From contig NZ_CP012661.1 in assembly GCF_001620265.1 (NCBI RefSeq), positions 4,415,001-4,479,000 of the forward strand: a stretch of DNA of 64,000 nt, in the 5' to 3' direction. Source of the DNA: Frigidibacter mobilis. GTDB lineage: Bacteria; Pseudomonadota; Alphaproteobacteria; Rhodobacterales; Rhodobacteraceae. A model generated the notes under the pieces. It saw nothing but the letters and a program-made list of their open reading frames with translations. It was not told the DNA's origin and did no database searches. Made by a program: the position numbers and the translations under genes. This document shows, piece by piece, positions 47,205 to 56,998 of this stretch (its first letter is position 1; each line of letters begins with the position of its first letter).

Positions 47205-47863
47205 TCGCCGGTGGCCACCAGTTGCCAGTTCGGGTCCGACGCACCCATCTTGCGGGCGAAGGTCCAGATATCACGCTGCTTGCGCGCCGATTTCGGATCG
47301 CCCTCGACAATGGCCCCGTTGCTGTCGCGCGCGACAGAGATCAGCTCGCCCACGAAGCGCACGGAAATTTCGCCCTCGTCGGTGGCCGCGTCGAACTCGG
47401 CCCCATGCAGCGCCAGTTCACGCAGCCCGATAAACTCGGCGGTGATGGTCAGGCCCTGTGCCTCGCGCGCGGCGATCACCTCGGCAAAGCTGTCATAAAC
47501 TTCGGGCGCCAGGAACGGCTTGACCGAGGCAAGCTCGCCCTTCTCGAAGGCCATCAGGATCATCTCATAGGCGCCGCGGGCGCCTTGCAGGAACTCGCCC
47601 ACCGAAAAGCTGGGCTCGGCCAGTTTCATCGCCGCCAGCGCCCGCGCGGCATCGCTGCCATCGGACACGTGATCGGTGATGTCACGGTCGGGGCCGCCCT
47701 CGATCACCTCGAAATCCCGGCGCACCGCACGGCCTTCGGGCAGCGGCGTGGCGACGGGCGGCTTTTCAAAGCCTTCGCGCGTGCCGAGAACGGCTTTCAG
47801 GCGCAGGATCAGGAAGATGGCAATCCCGGCCAGGACAAGCAGTTGGATGACGGCATTCGACAT
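47201..47863 (-). CDS. Tim44-like protein (TimA)
   Basis: Protein of 220 residues with one N-terminal membrane helix (VIQLLVLAGIAIFLILRL) and a C-terminal Tim44-like domain (FLQGARGAYEMILMAFEKG, VKPFLAPEVYDSFAEVI). Bacterial Tim44-like proteins are inner-membrane proteins related to the mitochondrial import motor subunit. The divergent neighbours fxsA and secB suggest a link to envelope protein handling. It is the first gene of a three-gene overlapping operon. Confidence 0.92.
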   Translation of the reverse strand: MSNAVIQLLVLAGIAIFLILRLKAVLGTREGFEKPPVATPLPEGRAVRRDFEVIEGGPDRDITDHVSDGSDAARALAAMKLAEPSFSVGEFLQGARGAYEMILMAFEKGELASVKPFLAPEVYDSFAEVIAAREAQGLTITAEFIGLRELALHGAEFDAATDEGEISVRFVGELISVARDSNGAIVEGDPKSARKQRDIWTFARKMGASDPNWQLVATGE

Positions 47864-47995
47864 GAGCAGACCTTTAAAACGGACAGGCGATCGCGCACGG
47901 GGTTGGCACATCTCGCCGTCGCTACCTATGTAGGGCAGGGGCGAGGTCAAGTCCACCATCGCCCGGAACCGAGGATAAGCACAGGAATTCTGCCG

Positions 47996-48496
47996 ATGTG
48001 GCTTTTCGTGGCCTTTCTGGCCGTCCCGCTGATCGAGATCACGCTGTTCATCCAGGTGGGCGGTCTGATCGGCCTGTGGCCGACGCTGGCGCTTGTCCTG
48101 CTGAGCGCCGTGGCCGGAACCTGGCTGATGCGGCGCGAGGGCGCGCGGGCGCTGAATGACCTGCGACGGTCGCTGAACGATCTGCGCGACCCGACCGGCG
48201 ACATTGCGCATGGCGCCATGATCCTGCTGGCCGGCGCGCTGCTGCTGACACCGGGGTTCTTTACCGACGCGATGGGCCTTCTGCTGCTGATCCGGCCGGT
48301 GCGCACGGCCTTGATGGCCCAGATCGGCAAGCGCGTCACCATGACGCGGTTCACCGTGGGCGGCGCACCTATGGACGGGCGTTACCCCGATTACCGCCCG
48401 GACCCCCATCGCGGTCCCACCGTGATCGACGCCGAGTTTCATGAGGTCGACCCTCGCACCCCGCCGCGCGGCCCCTCGGGCTGGACGCGCGACTAG
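47996..48496 (+). CDS. fxsA: FxsA family membrane protein
   Basis: Protein of 166 residues. Membrane helices cover MWLFVAFLAVPLIEITLFIQVG, LWPTLALVLLSAVAGTWLM and GAMILLAGALLLTPGFFTDAMGLLLL; the last is the conserved FxsA signature. The C-terminus is a soluble Pro/Asp/Arg-rich tail. FxsA in E. coli protects against F-plasmid exclusion of phage T7, but its general function is unknown. It is divergent from the Tim44-like gene and upstream of secB. Confidence 0.93.
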   Translation: MWLFVAFLAVPLIEITLFIQVGGLIGLWPTLALVLLSAVAGTWLMRREGARALNDLRRSLNDLRDPTGDIAHGAMILLAGALLLTPGFFTDAMGLLLLIRPVRTALMAQIGKRVTMTRFTVGGAPMDGRYPDYRPDPHRGPTVIDAEFHEVDPRTPPRGPSGWTRD

Positions 48497-48579
48497 GCTT
48501 TTCGCGCCACCATTGAGCCGCACGGTGCAAGGTGCTACACGCTGCCGCGACCGAGATTGTCCAACGGGAGACGCTACAG

Positions 48580-49104
48580 ATGGCCGAAAACGGCAACGGG
48601 GCCGCGCCCCAACCGGAAACCCAGCCGGCCGCCACGCCGCAGACACCCCGGATGCAGGTGCTGGCCCAGTTCATCCGCGACATGAGCTTCGAAAATGTCG
48701 TGGCGCAGAAAGGCCTGACCAATGCCGAAGTGCAGCCGGAAATGTCGGTGCAGGTCAGCCTTGATGCGCGCAAGCGCCCGGCGGAAAACCAGTACGAGGT
48801 GACCACCAAGTTCAAGATCACCTCGGCCAACCGCGCCGACAAGGCGCCGCTGTTCCTGCTGGAGCTGGAATATGGCGGTATCTTCCATGTCGAAGGCGTG
48901 CCGGACGAGCAGATGCACCCCTATCTGCTGATCGAATGCCCGCGGATGCTGTTCCCCTTCGTGCGACGCATCGTTTCGGATGTGACCCGCGATGGCGGCT
49001 TCCCGCCTCTGAACCTCGACACCGTGGACTTCCTGGCGCTCTACCGTTCGGAACTCGCGCGGCGGGCCGAAGCGCAGAAGACCCAGCCGCAAGCGCTGAT
49101 CTGA
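48580..49104 (+). CDS. secB: protein-export chaperone SecB
   Basis: Protein of 174 residues with the SecB core: QVLAQFIRDMSFENV, QVSLDARKRPAENQYEV, FLLELEYGGIFHVEGV and ECPRMLFPFVRRIVSDVTRDGGFPPL. SecB keeps precursors unfolded and hands them to SecA. The N-terminus has an alphaproteobacterial Gln/Pro-rich extension. The start at 48580 follows GGGAG. The hairpin at 49123-49152 may end the transcript. Confidence 0.98.
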   Translation: MAENGNGAAPQPETQPAATPQTPRMQVLAQFIRDMSFENVVAQKGLTNAEVQPEMSVQVSLDARKRPAENQYEVTTKFKITSANRADKAPLFLLELEYGGIFHVEGVPDEQMHPYLLIECPRMLFPFVRRIVSDVTRDGGFPPLNLDTVDFLALYRSELARRAEAQKTQPQALI

Positions 49105-49122
49105 ACGCCGGAGTTTTGACAC

Positions 49123-49152
49123 GCGCCGCTGCGGGCTCCCCTGCGGCGGCGC
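49123..49152 (+). terminator. probable terminator after secB
   Basis: GCGCCGC (49123-49129) pairs with GCGGCGC (49146-49152); CTTCCTTTT follows. The U-run is imperfect. Confidence 0.5.
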
Positions 49153-49170
49153 CTTCCTTTTGGGGATTTC

Positions 49171-49707
49171 ATGATGACCGACCTGATCCCCGCCTGGTTG
49201 GACGGCAGCCTCACCCCGGTGGACAAGCTGGAAGTGCATCGCCGCGGTCTGCGCCACAAGGCGGTGTCCGTCTTCGTGCTGGCAGGCGAGCGGGTGCTGA
49301 TCCAGCGCCGCGCCGCGGGCAAGTATCACACGCCGGGGCTGTGGGCGAACACCTGCTGCACCCATCCGCATTGGGATGAACCTGCCGCGGATTGCGCCCT
49401 GCGCCGGCTGCGCGAAGAGCTGGGGATCGAGAGGCTGGCCCTGACCGCCGCCGAAACCGTCGAATATCGCGCCGATGTGGGCAATGGCATGACCGAGCAT
49501 GAGCTGGTCGAGATTTTCGTGGCCGAGGCGCCGGCCGATCTGCCCGTCAGCCCCGACCCCGCCGAAGTGTCGGCCATCCGCTGGATCGCGCTGCGCGACC
49601 TTCTGGACGAGGTCGAGGTCGACCCCGACCGCTTTACCCCCTGGCTGCGGATCTACCTGACCGACCACCGCGACCGCATCTTCGGGCGGCGCGTGGGCGG
49701 CCGCTGA
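49171..49707 (+). CDS. idi: isopentenyl-diphosphate delta-isomerase, type I
   Basis: Nudix-fold isomerase of 178 residues converting isopentenyl to dimethylallyl diphosphate. The active-site cysteine is in NTCCTHPHW, the catalytic glutamate in MTEHELVEIF, and the Nudix region in CALRRLREELGIE. Family length is normal. It is not adjacent to carotenoid or bacteriochlorophyll genes here; it stands between secB and tamA. Confidence 0.95.
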   Translation: MMTDLIPAWLDGSLTPVDKLEVHRRGLRHKAVSVFVLAGERVLIQRRAAGKYHTPGLWANTCCTHPHWDEPAADCALRRLREELGIERLALTAAETVEYRADVGNGMTEHELVEIFVAEAPADLPVSPDPAEVSAIRWIALRDLLDEVEVDPDRFTPWLRIYLTDHRDRIFGRRVGGR

Positions 49708-49859
49708 CCGTGTTGTGACAAAACCACCCCGATCACGCGAAAACTTCGCGGGGCAGGGAACCGGCGATTCCTTGCCCGCATTGTGACCTCGGGACTGGCA
49801 TCCGCGTCCCGGACCTGCGAAACCTTGGTCGGGTGCGGGACGGCAGAGGGGCAAACGGG

Positions 49860-51719
49860 ATGCGCGGAAAGCTTCGCCTTGCAAACTGGGGGTTGGCGCT
49901 TGCACCGGCGCTGCGCAGCTCATCATGTGCCGCCTTGCTGGCCTCGGCGGCCACAGTCTGGACAATGGCCCCGGCGGCCCGTGCGCTGGACGTGAATCTG
50001 CAGATCACAGACGCCTATGACTCGCTGCGCGACGCGATCCGGGCCGCCTCGCTGCTGTATTCCAGCCAAGACGAGGACGAGGTCGATACTCAGGACCTGT
50101 TCGCCTCGGCCCGCGCCGATTATGGCCGCATCCTGGGCGCGCTCTATGCCGAGGGGCATTATTCGGGTGTGATCCGCATCCTGCTTGACGGGCGCGAAGC
50201 CGCCACGATCCCGCCGCTGGATGCACCCGACACGATCAGCGCCATCACCATCGAGGTCGATCCCGGCCCCCGCTTCCGCTTCAGCCGGGCCGAAGCGGCG
50301 CCACTCGCGCGCGGCACCGAACTGCCGGAGGGCTTTGCCGTGGGCCAGCGCGCAAGGTCGGGCGAGATCGTCGGCGCGGCGGATGCGGGGGCCGAGGCCT
50401 GGCGCGCTGCGGGTCACGCCAAGGTACGGGTCGGCCGCCAGCAGGTGACCGCCGATCACCGCAATGCCACGCTGGATGCGCGCATTGGGTTTGACCCCGG
50501 CCCGCGCGTCACCTTTGGCAAGATGGCGATCACCGGTAACGAACGGGTGCGCAGCCGGCGCATCGACAAGATAGCGGGCTTCCCGACCGGCGAGATCTAT
50601 GACCCCGAAGAGCTGGAAGACGTCGCCGACCGCCTGCGCCGCACCGGCGCCTTCCGGTCTGTGGCGCTGACCGAGGCGGAAACGCTGGGCCCCGGCGCGA
50701 CGCTGGATTACCAGCTGGTCGTGGTCGAGGAGCGCCGCCGCCGGATGAGCTTTGGCGCGGAAGTGTCCAGCCTCGACGGCGCCAAGGTCTCGGCCGGCTG
50801 GATGCACCGCAATCTTCTGGGCGGCGCCGAGCGGCTGGCGATCAATGGCGAGATCGGCGGTATCGGCTCGCAGACCGGGGCCGAGGATTACAGTCTTGGC
50901 GTGCGGCTGGACCGGCCCGGCACGCCGTTCCGCGATTCGACCGCCTTTGTCGAGGCGCTGGTCGAACGCGCGCAGGAAGAGGATTACACCGCCGACACTG
51001 CCCGCATCAGCTTTGGCCTCACCCGCTACATCACCGATCAGCTGACCGGCGAGGTGGGGTTCGGCTACGAGATTTCCGAGGTCACCGACGACTTCGACGA
51101 GATCACCTATGAACAGCTGGTGCTGCCGGTGACGCTGACCTGGGACAGCCGCGATGCTGCGCTGAACGCGGTGGAGGGTTACTATGCCAAGGGCGAGATG
51201 ACGGCCTTCCGCGGCTTTGGCACCACCGGCACCGGCGCGCGGCTGGGATTTGACGGGCGCGCCTATCGCGGCTTTGGCGAGGATGACCGGGTGGTTCTGG
51301 CGGGCCGGGTGCAGGGCGGGGCCATCGTCGGATCGGACCTGCTGGAAACCCCGCGGGAGTATCTGTTCTATTCGGGCGGCGGCGGCACCGTGCGCGGCCA
51401 GCCCTACCAGTCGCTGGGGGTCGAGATCGACCGCGGCGGCGGACAGACCCAGAACATCGGCGGCGACCGTTTCCTTGCCGTCTCGGCCGAGGTTCGCGCG
51501 AAGATCCGCGGCAACTTCGGTGCAGTGGCCTTCTATGACGCCGGCTTTGTCGGGATCGACGACTTTTCCGAAGACACCGGCGCCTGGCAGTCGGGCGCGG
51601 GTCTCGGCCTGCGCTATGACACCGGCATCGGCCCGATCCGGCTCGACGTGGCGGCGCCGGTGTCGGGCAATACCGGCGACGGCGTGCAGATCTACCTCGG
51701 GATTGGACAGGCATTCTGA
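49860..51719 (+). CDS. tamA: TamA, outer-membrane Omp85-family assembly protein
   Basis: Protein of 619 residues with a signal peptide (cleavage near AARALD), N-terminal POTRA domains (for instance FGKMAITGNERVRSRRIDKIAGFPTGEIYD), and a C-terminal 16-strand-type beta-barrel ending in the outer-membrane signature phenylalanine (GIGQAF). The Omp85 lid motif appears as VRGQPYQSLG. TamA works with TamB to insert a subset of outer-membrane proteins and in lipid transport. I start at 49860 because GAGGGG precedes it; its stop overlaps the tamB start. Confidence 0.95.
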   Translation: MRGKLRLANWGLALAPALRSSSCAALLASAATVWTMAPAARALDVNLQITDAYDSLRDAIRAASLLYSSQDEDEVDTQDLFASARADYGRILGALYAEGHYSGVIRILLDGREAATIPPLDAPDTISAITIEVDPGPRFRFSRAEAAPLARGTELPEGFAVGQRARSGEIVGAADAGAEAWRAAGHAKVRVGRQQVTADHRNATLDARIGFDPGPRVTFGKMAITGNERVRSRRIDKIAGFPTGEIYDPEELEDVADRLRRTGAFRSVALTEAETLGPGATLDYQLVVVEERRRRMSFGAEVSSLDGAKVSAGWMHRNLLGGAERLAINGEIGGIGSQTGAEDYSLGVRLDRPGTPFRDSTAFVEALVERAQEEDYTADTARISFGLTRYITDQLTGEVGFGYEISEVTDDFDEITYEQLVLPVTLTWDSRDAALNAVEGYYAKGEMTAFRGFGTTGTGARLGFDGRAYRGFGEDDRVVLAGRVQGGAIVGSDLLETPREYLFYSGGGGTVRGQPYQSLGVEIDRGGGQTQNIGGDRFLAVSAEVRAKIRGNFGAVAFYDAGFVGIDDFSEDTGAWQSGAGLGLRYDTGIGPIRLDVAAPVSGNTGDGVQIYLGIGQAF

Positions 51720-54700
51720 TGATGATGCAGCGGCTGCTTCCCCTCGCGCTTTGCCTGTTCCTGCCGCTGACCGCTGCCGCACAGGACGCTGCCGCGACCG
51801 ATGCACAATCCGACGCAGACCGTGGCTGGCTGACCGGGTTCCTTGAAGAGAACCTGTCCGGCGCCGGGCGCGATGTACGGGTCGAGGGCTTCGCCGGCGC
51901 CTTTTCCTCGCGCGCGACCTTCACCAGCATGAGCTTTGCCGATGACGATGGCGTCTGGCTGACGATCCGCGATGGCGCGATCCAGTGGAACCGCTCGGCG
52001 CTGCTGGCCGGCCGGATCGAGATCCGCGAGCTGACGGCGGCCGAGATCGACCTGCCGCGCACGCCGGGCAGCGGCGCGGAAGGCACGGATCTTCCGGCCC
52101 CCGAAGCCTCGGGCTTTGCGCTGCCCGAGCTGCCGGTTTCGGTGCAGATCGGCACGCTGAAGGCCGAGCGCGTGGTTCTAGGCGAGGCGGTCTTCGGCGC
52201 CGAGGCGGTGTTTTCGCTGGAGGGCACCGGCCAGCTTGCCGGCGGCGAGGGCAGCGCGGAGCTGACCGTCAACCGCATCGACGGGGCACGGGGCGAGCTG
52301 TCTTTTACCGGGGCCTATGCCAATGCCACCCGGCAGGCAACGGTGGATCTGCTGCTGAGCGAGGGCGAGGGCGGGATCGCGTCTACCCTGATCGGCATTC
52401 CCGGAAATCCGGCCGTGACGCTGGCGGTCAGCGGAACGGGGCCGATCGACAATTTCGGCGCCGATGTGGTGCTGACGACCAATGGCCAGCCGCGCCTGTC
52501 GGGCCGGGTGGAGCTGCTGGCGCAGGTGCCCGAGGGGCAAACAGAGCCGGTGCGCAGCTTCCGCGTCGATCTGGGCGGCGATGTCGCGCCGCTGTTCCTG
52601 CCGGCCTATCGTGATTTCTTCGGCACCGAGATCCGCCTTGTCGCCGCCGGCGCGCGGCAACCCACGGGCGAACTGGCCCTGTCGGACCTGAGCCTGCAGG
52701 CCCGCGGCATCGACCTGCGCGGCCAGTTGCAGGTGGGCGCCGATGGCCTGCCGGTGCTGGCGGACCTGTCGGCGCGGCTGGGGTTGGAGGATGGCAGCGA
52801 GATGCTGCTGCCCGGCTCCGGCACGCCGACGCGGCTGCGCGCGGCAGTGCTGACATTGGGTTTCGACGCGACCGAGGGCCGGACTGGGACCTTGCGGGCG
52901 AGGTGATGGGCCTGCAGCAAAGCGGCATCGGCATCGCCCGGCTGCGGCTGGACGGGGCAGGGCAGATCGTGCGGCCGCAAGATGCCGGCGCAGGCGCGTC
53001 GGTGACTGCGGGCTTCGACTTTGCCGCCACCGGGATCACCGCCGCCGATACCGCACTGGCCCAGGCCATCGGCCCCCGGCTGACCGGCCGCGCGCAGGTG
53101 AACTGGCAGGCGGGCGGCGCACTGGAAATCCCGGAGCTGGTCGCCGAGGGAGCCGATTATGGCCTGACGGCGGCGGCCACCATCACCGGCCTCGACAGCG
53201 CCTTTACCATCGACGGTTCTGCACAGGCGCGGCTGGACGACCTGACCCGCTTCTCGGGGGTTGCCGGCCGGCCCCTGTCAGGCAGGGCGAATGCCGATGT
53301 ATCGGGCAGCTATGGCCTGCTCTCGGGCATTTTCGACGTGACGGCAGAGGTGGCCGGCACCGATCTGACGGCGGATATCGCCGAACTGGATGCGCTGCTT
53401 GCCGGCCGCTCGCGCATCGCCGCCTCGATCCGCCGCGACGAGACCGGCACCGAACTGCGCTCCCTCACCCTGCGCGCAGGAACGCTGGCCGCCGATGCCT
53501 CAGGCCGGCTGGCGACAGGCGACAGCGACCTGAAGGCGGTGCTGGACTTTGCCGACCTGTCGGTGATGGGCGGGCCCTATCGCGGCAGCCTGTCGGTCGA
53601 GGCCGGGTTGCAGCAGGCCGGCGCGGTCAACCGCTTTACGATCAACGGCAGCGGCACCGATCTGGCCCTGGGCATCCCCGAGCTGGACGGGTTGTTGGCG
53701 GGCAGCACGGCGCTGACCTTCATCGGCAGCGAGATGAACGGCGCGATCACACTCGACACCGCGCAGATCGGCAATGCGCAGATAGATCTGGATGCCAGCG
53801 GGCGGTATGCAGCCGGGGCCAGCGACCTGACCGCCACGCTCGATCTGCCGAACCTTGCGGTTCTGGGCGGCGGCTATCGCGGCCGGCTTGCCGCCGAGGC
53901 GCGGATGACAGAGGCCGGCCCGGTGCGGCGGCTGGAGCTGACGGGCACCGGCACCGGCCTTGCCATAGGCCAGGCCGAGGCGGACCGGGTGCTGGCCGGC
54001 ACCACCCAGCTTGACCTTGCCGCCGAGATGGAGGCGGGCGCGATCCGGGTGGACAGGTTCAACCTCACCAACCCGCAACTGACTGCCTCTGCCACCGCGC
54101 AGGCCGATGGCGAGGCCCGCAGCGTGGATATCGAGGCGCGGCTGGCCAACATGGCGCTGCTGGTGCCGGGCTTTCCGGGCGCGCTGACCGTTTCGGGCCG
54201 GGCCGAGGATATAGGCGGCAGCTACCGGCTGGACCTGACGGGGCAGGGGCCGGGCGGCACCAATGCCCGCGTCACGGGCACGGTCGCGCATGGCTTCGGC
54301 ACCGCCGATCTGGCCATCACCGGAGGCGCCCAGGCTGGCCTTGCCAACGCGTTCATCTCGCCGCAAAGCGTCGAGGGACCGCTGGCCTTCGATCTGTGGC
54401 TGAACGGCGCGCCGGGGCTTTCGGCGCTGTCGGGGCGGATCTCGACCACCGGCGCGCGCTTCTCGGCGCCGACGGCGGGCATCGCGCTGGAACAGCTGTC
54501 GGCCAGCGCCGATCTGGCAGGGGGGCGGGCGCAACTGACGGCGGATGCACGGATGTCCGAGGGCGGACGGGTCGCCGTCTCCGGACCAGTCAGCCTGTCA
54601 GCGCCGTTCGACGGCAATCTTGAACTACGCTTCAACAACACCCGCCTGCGTGACCCTGATCTCTACGATACCCGCGTCGATGGCACGCTTAACATCAGCG

Positions 54701-55596
54701 GCCCGCTGGCGGGCGGCGCCACCATCTCGGGCACGCTGCGGCTGGATGAAACCGAGATCCGCGTGCCCTCGACCGGGCTTGGCGGTGCGACCGCCATCCC
54801 CGACCTGCAGCATGTGGCTGAACCTGCAGAGGTGCGCGCCACCCGCGGCCGTGCCGGCCTGCTGGAAACCGGCAATAGCGGACCAAGTGGCAGCACGCGG
54901 CCCTATGGCCTTGACGTGCGGGTGATCGCGCTGAACCAGATATTTGTGCGCGGCCGCGGGCTGGATGCGGAACTGGGTGGGCAGGTGCGCCTCTTGGGCA
55001 CCACTGCCAATGTGCAGCCGCAGGGCCGATTCGAGCTAATCCGCGGTCGGCTCGACATTCTCGGCCAGCGCTTCGAGCTGGATGAGGGGCTGATAGAGCT
55101 GCAGGGCAGCCTGGAGCCCACCATCCGCTTCTCTGCCTCGACCGAGACCGATGGCGACACCTCTACCATCGTGATTTCCGGCCCGGCCTATGAGCCGGCG
55201 ATCAGCTTCGAGTCCTCCTCCGGGCTGCCGGAAGAAGAAGTTCTGGCACGGCTGCTGTTCGGGCGCGGGCTTGACAATATCTCGCCGCTGCAGGCTGCGC
55301 AGCTGGCCTCGGCGGTGGCGACGCTGGCGGGGCGGGGAGGCGAAGGCATTATCGGCCGGCTGCGGCAGAACTTCGGCCTCGACGATTTCGACGTAACCAC
55401 CGATGCCGATGGCAATGCCGCAGTGCGTGCCGGCAAGTATCTGTCCGAGAACGTCTATACCAATGTGACCGTGGGGGCCGAAGGCAACAGCTCGATCAGC
55501 CTGAACCTGGATGTGACACGCAATATCGTCATCCGCGGCAAGGTGGATGCAGCCGGGGATTCCGGCGTGGGTGTGTTCTTCGAAAAGGACTACTGA
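51719..55596 (+). pseudogene. tamB: TamB, translocation and assembly module protein, frameshifted
   Basis: The gene begins MMMQRLLPLALCLFLPLTA (signal anchor) and reads a long AsmA/TamB-like repeat protein. The frame changes near 52879-52881, where one added base gives ATEGPDWDLAGEVMGLQQSG. It then continues to the TamB C-terminal domain (ISFESSSGLPEEEVLARLLFGRGLDNISPLQAAQLASAV) and ends GVGVFFEKDY. The corrected length is about 1290 residues, usual for TamB. It bridges the inner and outer membrane with TamA, encoded just upstream. Loss of function is unlikely in life. Confidence 0.92.
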
Positions 55597-55603
55597 CGCG
55601 CAC

Positions 55604-55627
55604 GGGCGGCCCTGGAAACGGCCGCCC
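55604..55627 (+). terminator. GC-rich hairpin after tamB
   Basis: GGGCGGCC (55604-55611) and GGCCGCCC (55620-55627) pair around an eight-base loop, eight bases after the tamB stop. No U-run follows. Confidence 0.5.
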
Positions 55628-55677
55628 AAACGCAGATCCGGGCGATCAGGTTCCCAAAATCTCGCAGCTTTCTTTCA

Positions 55678-55702
55678 GGAACTAGCCCTGCGCCAACTGG
55701 TT
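55678..55702 (+). promoter_or_regulatory. EcfG-like promoter for the PRC-barrel gene
   Basis: GGAAC (55678-55682), 16 bases, GGTT (55699-55702), one mismatch to GGAAC-N16/17-CGTT. It lies 54 bases before the start codon. Confidence 0.5.
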
Positions 55703-55755
55703 GTTAGGGCATAGCAGGGCCACACACGGCCCGTCCGAACTGAAAGGAATGCGAC

Positions 55756-56721
55756 ATGAACAAGCTTCTTGCATCGACCGCAATCGTTGCGATGACCGCT
55801 CTGCCGCTGGCCGCACAGACCACCACGACCGAAACCACCTCGCCGGAGACCACGGCGCCGATGGTCACGGACACCGCGCCTTCCACCACCGGCTCGGCGA
55901 CGATGGACACCAGCACGACCACCGACACGATGGGAACGAGCGGCTTTTCCTACACGGCGATGGCCGAAGACCTGATGGCCTCCGACTTCACCGGCAAGAA
56001 TGTCTATGTCTCCGAAGGAGCCGTGGCAACCACGGCCGTCAACGACGCGGATGCCGACTGGGACAACGTCGGCACCATCAGCGACGTGGTGATGAGCCGT
56101 GACGGCGCAGTACAGGCCATTCTGGTGGACGTGGGCGGTTTCCTTGGTATCGGCGCGAAAACCGTGGCCGTGGACATGGACCAGTTGAACATCATCTCGG
56201 ATGGTGACAGCGCCGATGACTATTTCGTGGTCTTTACCGCTTCGCGCGAGGCACTGGAAAATGCCCCGGAATTCGTGGCCGCCGATGATGTTGCCGCGAC
56301 GATGGACACGACGGCGACCGGTACCACCGCGCCGATGGCGACCGACACCACCACCGGCATGGCGACCGATACCACCGGCGTTGCAACCACCGACACCGCC
56401 ACCGGCATGGGGTCTGGCGACCCGATGGCGGACATGATCGACCCGACCACGCTGACCGCCGAGCAGCTGCAAGGCGCACCGGTCTATGACGCCAATGACG
56501 AGCGCATCGGCAATATCTCGGAACTGGTGGTCGCTGCTGACGGCACCATCACCGAAGCCGTGATCGACATCGGCGGGTTCCTTGGCATCGGCGCCAAGCC
56601 GGTCGCCCTGAACTTCGAACAGCTTCAGGTGATGGCCGAAAACGCTGACGGCAGCGGGGTGCGCGTGCATCTGACCGCGACCGAGGAAGAGCTGGAGGCG
56701 ATGCCCGAATATCAGGGCTGA
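55756..56721 (+). CDS. secreted protein with two PRC-barrel domains
   Basis: Protein of 321 residues with a signal peptide (cleavage near LAAQT). Two Thr/Ser/Met-rich linkers alternate with two PRC-barrel domains. Domain 1 has DADADWDNVGTISDVVMSRDG and VDVGGFLGIGAKTVAVD; domain 2 has DANDERIGNISELVVAADG and IDIGGFLGIGAKPVALN. They are an internal duplication. The protein is acidic and probably periplasmic. Related proteins are often induced in stationary phase or stress, in line with the EcfG-like promoter. The precise role is unknown. Confidence 0.85.
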   Translation: MNKLLASTAIVAMTALPLAAQTTTTETTSPETTAPMVTDTAPSTTGSATMDTSTTTDTMGTSGFSYTAMAEDLMASDFTGKNVYVSEGAVATTAVNDADADWDNVGTISDVVMSRDGAVQAILVDVGGFLGIGAKTVAVDMDQLNIISDGDSADDYFVVFTASREALENAPEFVAADDVAATMDTTATGTTAPMATDTTTGMATDTTGVATTDTATGMGSGDPMADMIDPTTLTAEQLQGAPVYDANDERIGNISELVVAADGTITEAVIDIGGFLGIGAKPVALNFEQLQVMAENADGSGVRVHLTATEEELEAMPEYQG

Positions 56722-56747
56722 ACGATCAGGTAGTTTGACGAGTGCAG

Positions 56748-56774
56748 GGCCCGGGCAATAGTCCGGGCCTTTTT
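56748..56774 (+). terminator. terminator of the PRC-barrel gene
   Basis: GGCCCGG (56748-56754) pairs with CCGGGCC (56763-56769), then TTTTT (56770-56774). Confidence 0.85.
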
Positions 56775-56998
56775 CCGTTCGTGAACCCTCCGTGAAGCTG
56801 GGCGACGGCAGAACAGAAATCGGTGCCCGGTCTGGCGCTGAATACAAGGCCGCGCAAACGATCGTCTGTCCCAGCAGAGGTTTGAGGCATAACAGCAACT
56901 CGATACTGCCTTTGGCGGCCCTGCGAGGACCTGCACGTGTCGAAGCCGTGCAAAGGGATCTCCGGGGCGGTGCCAAAGGCCGAGCTTGCGCCCGAATG

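Noticed and set aside
49757..49782. GGAAC-N17-CATT before tamA as a further EcfG promoter
   Set aside because: One mismatch in the -10 box and no stress link for tamA/tamB; likely chance.
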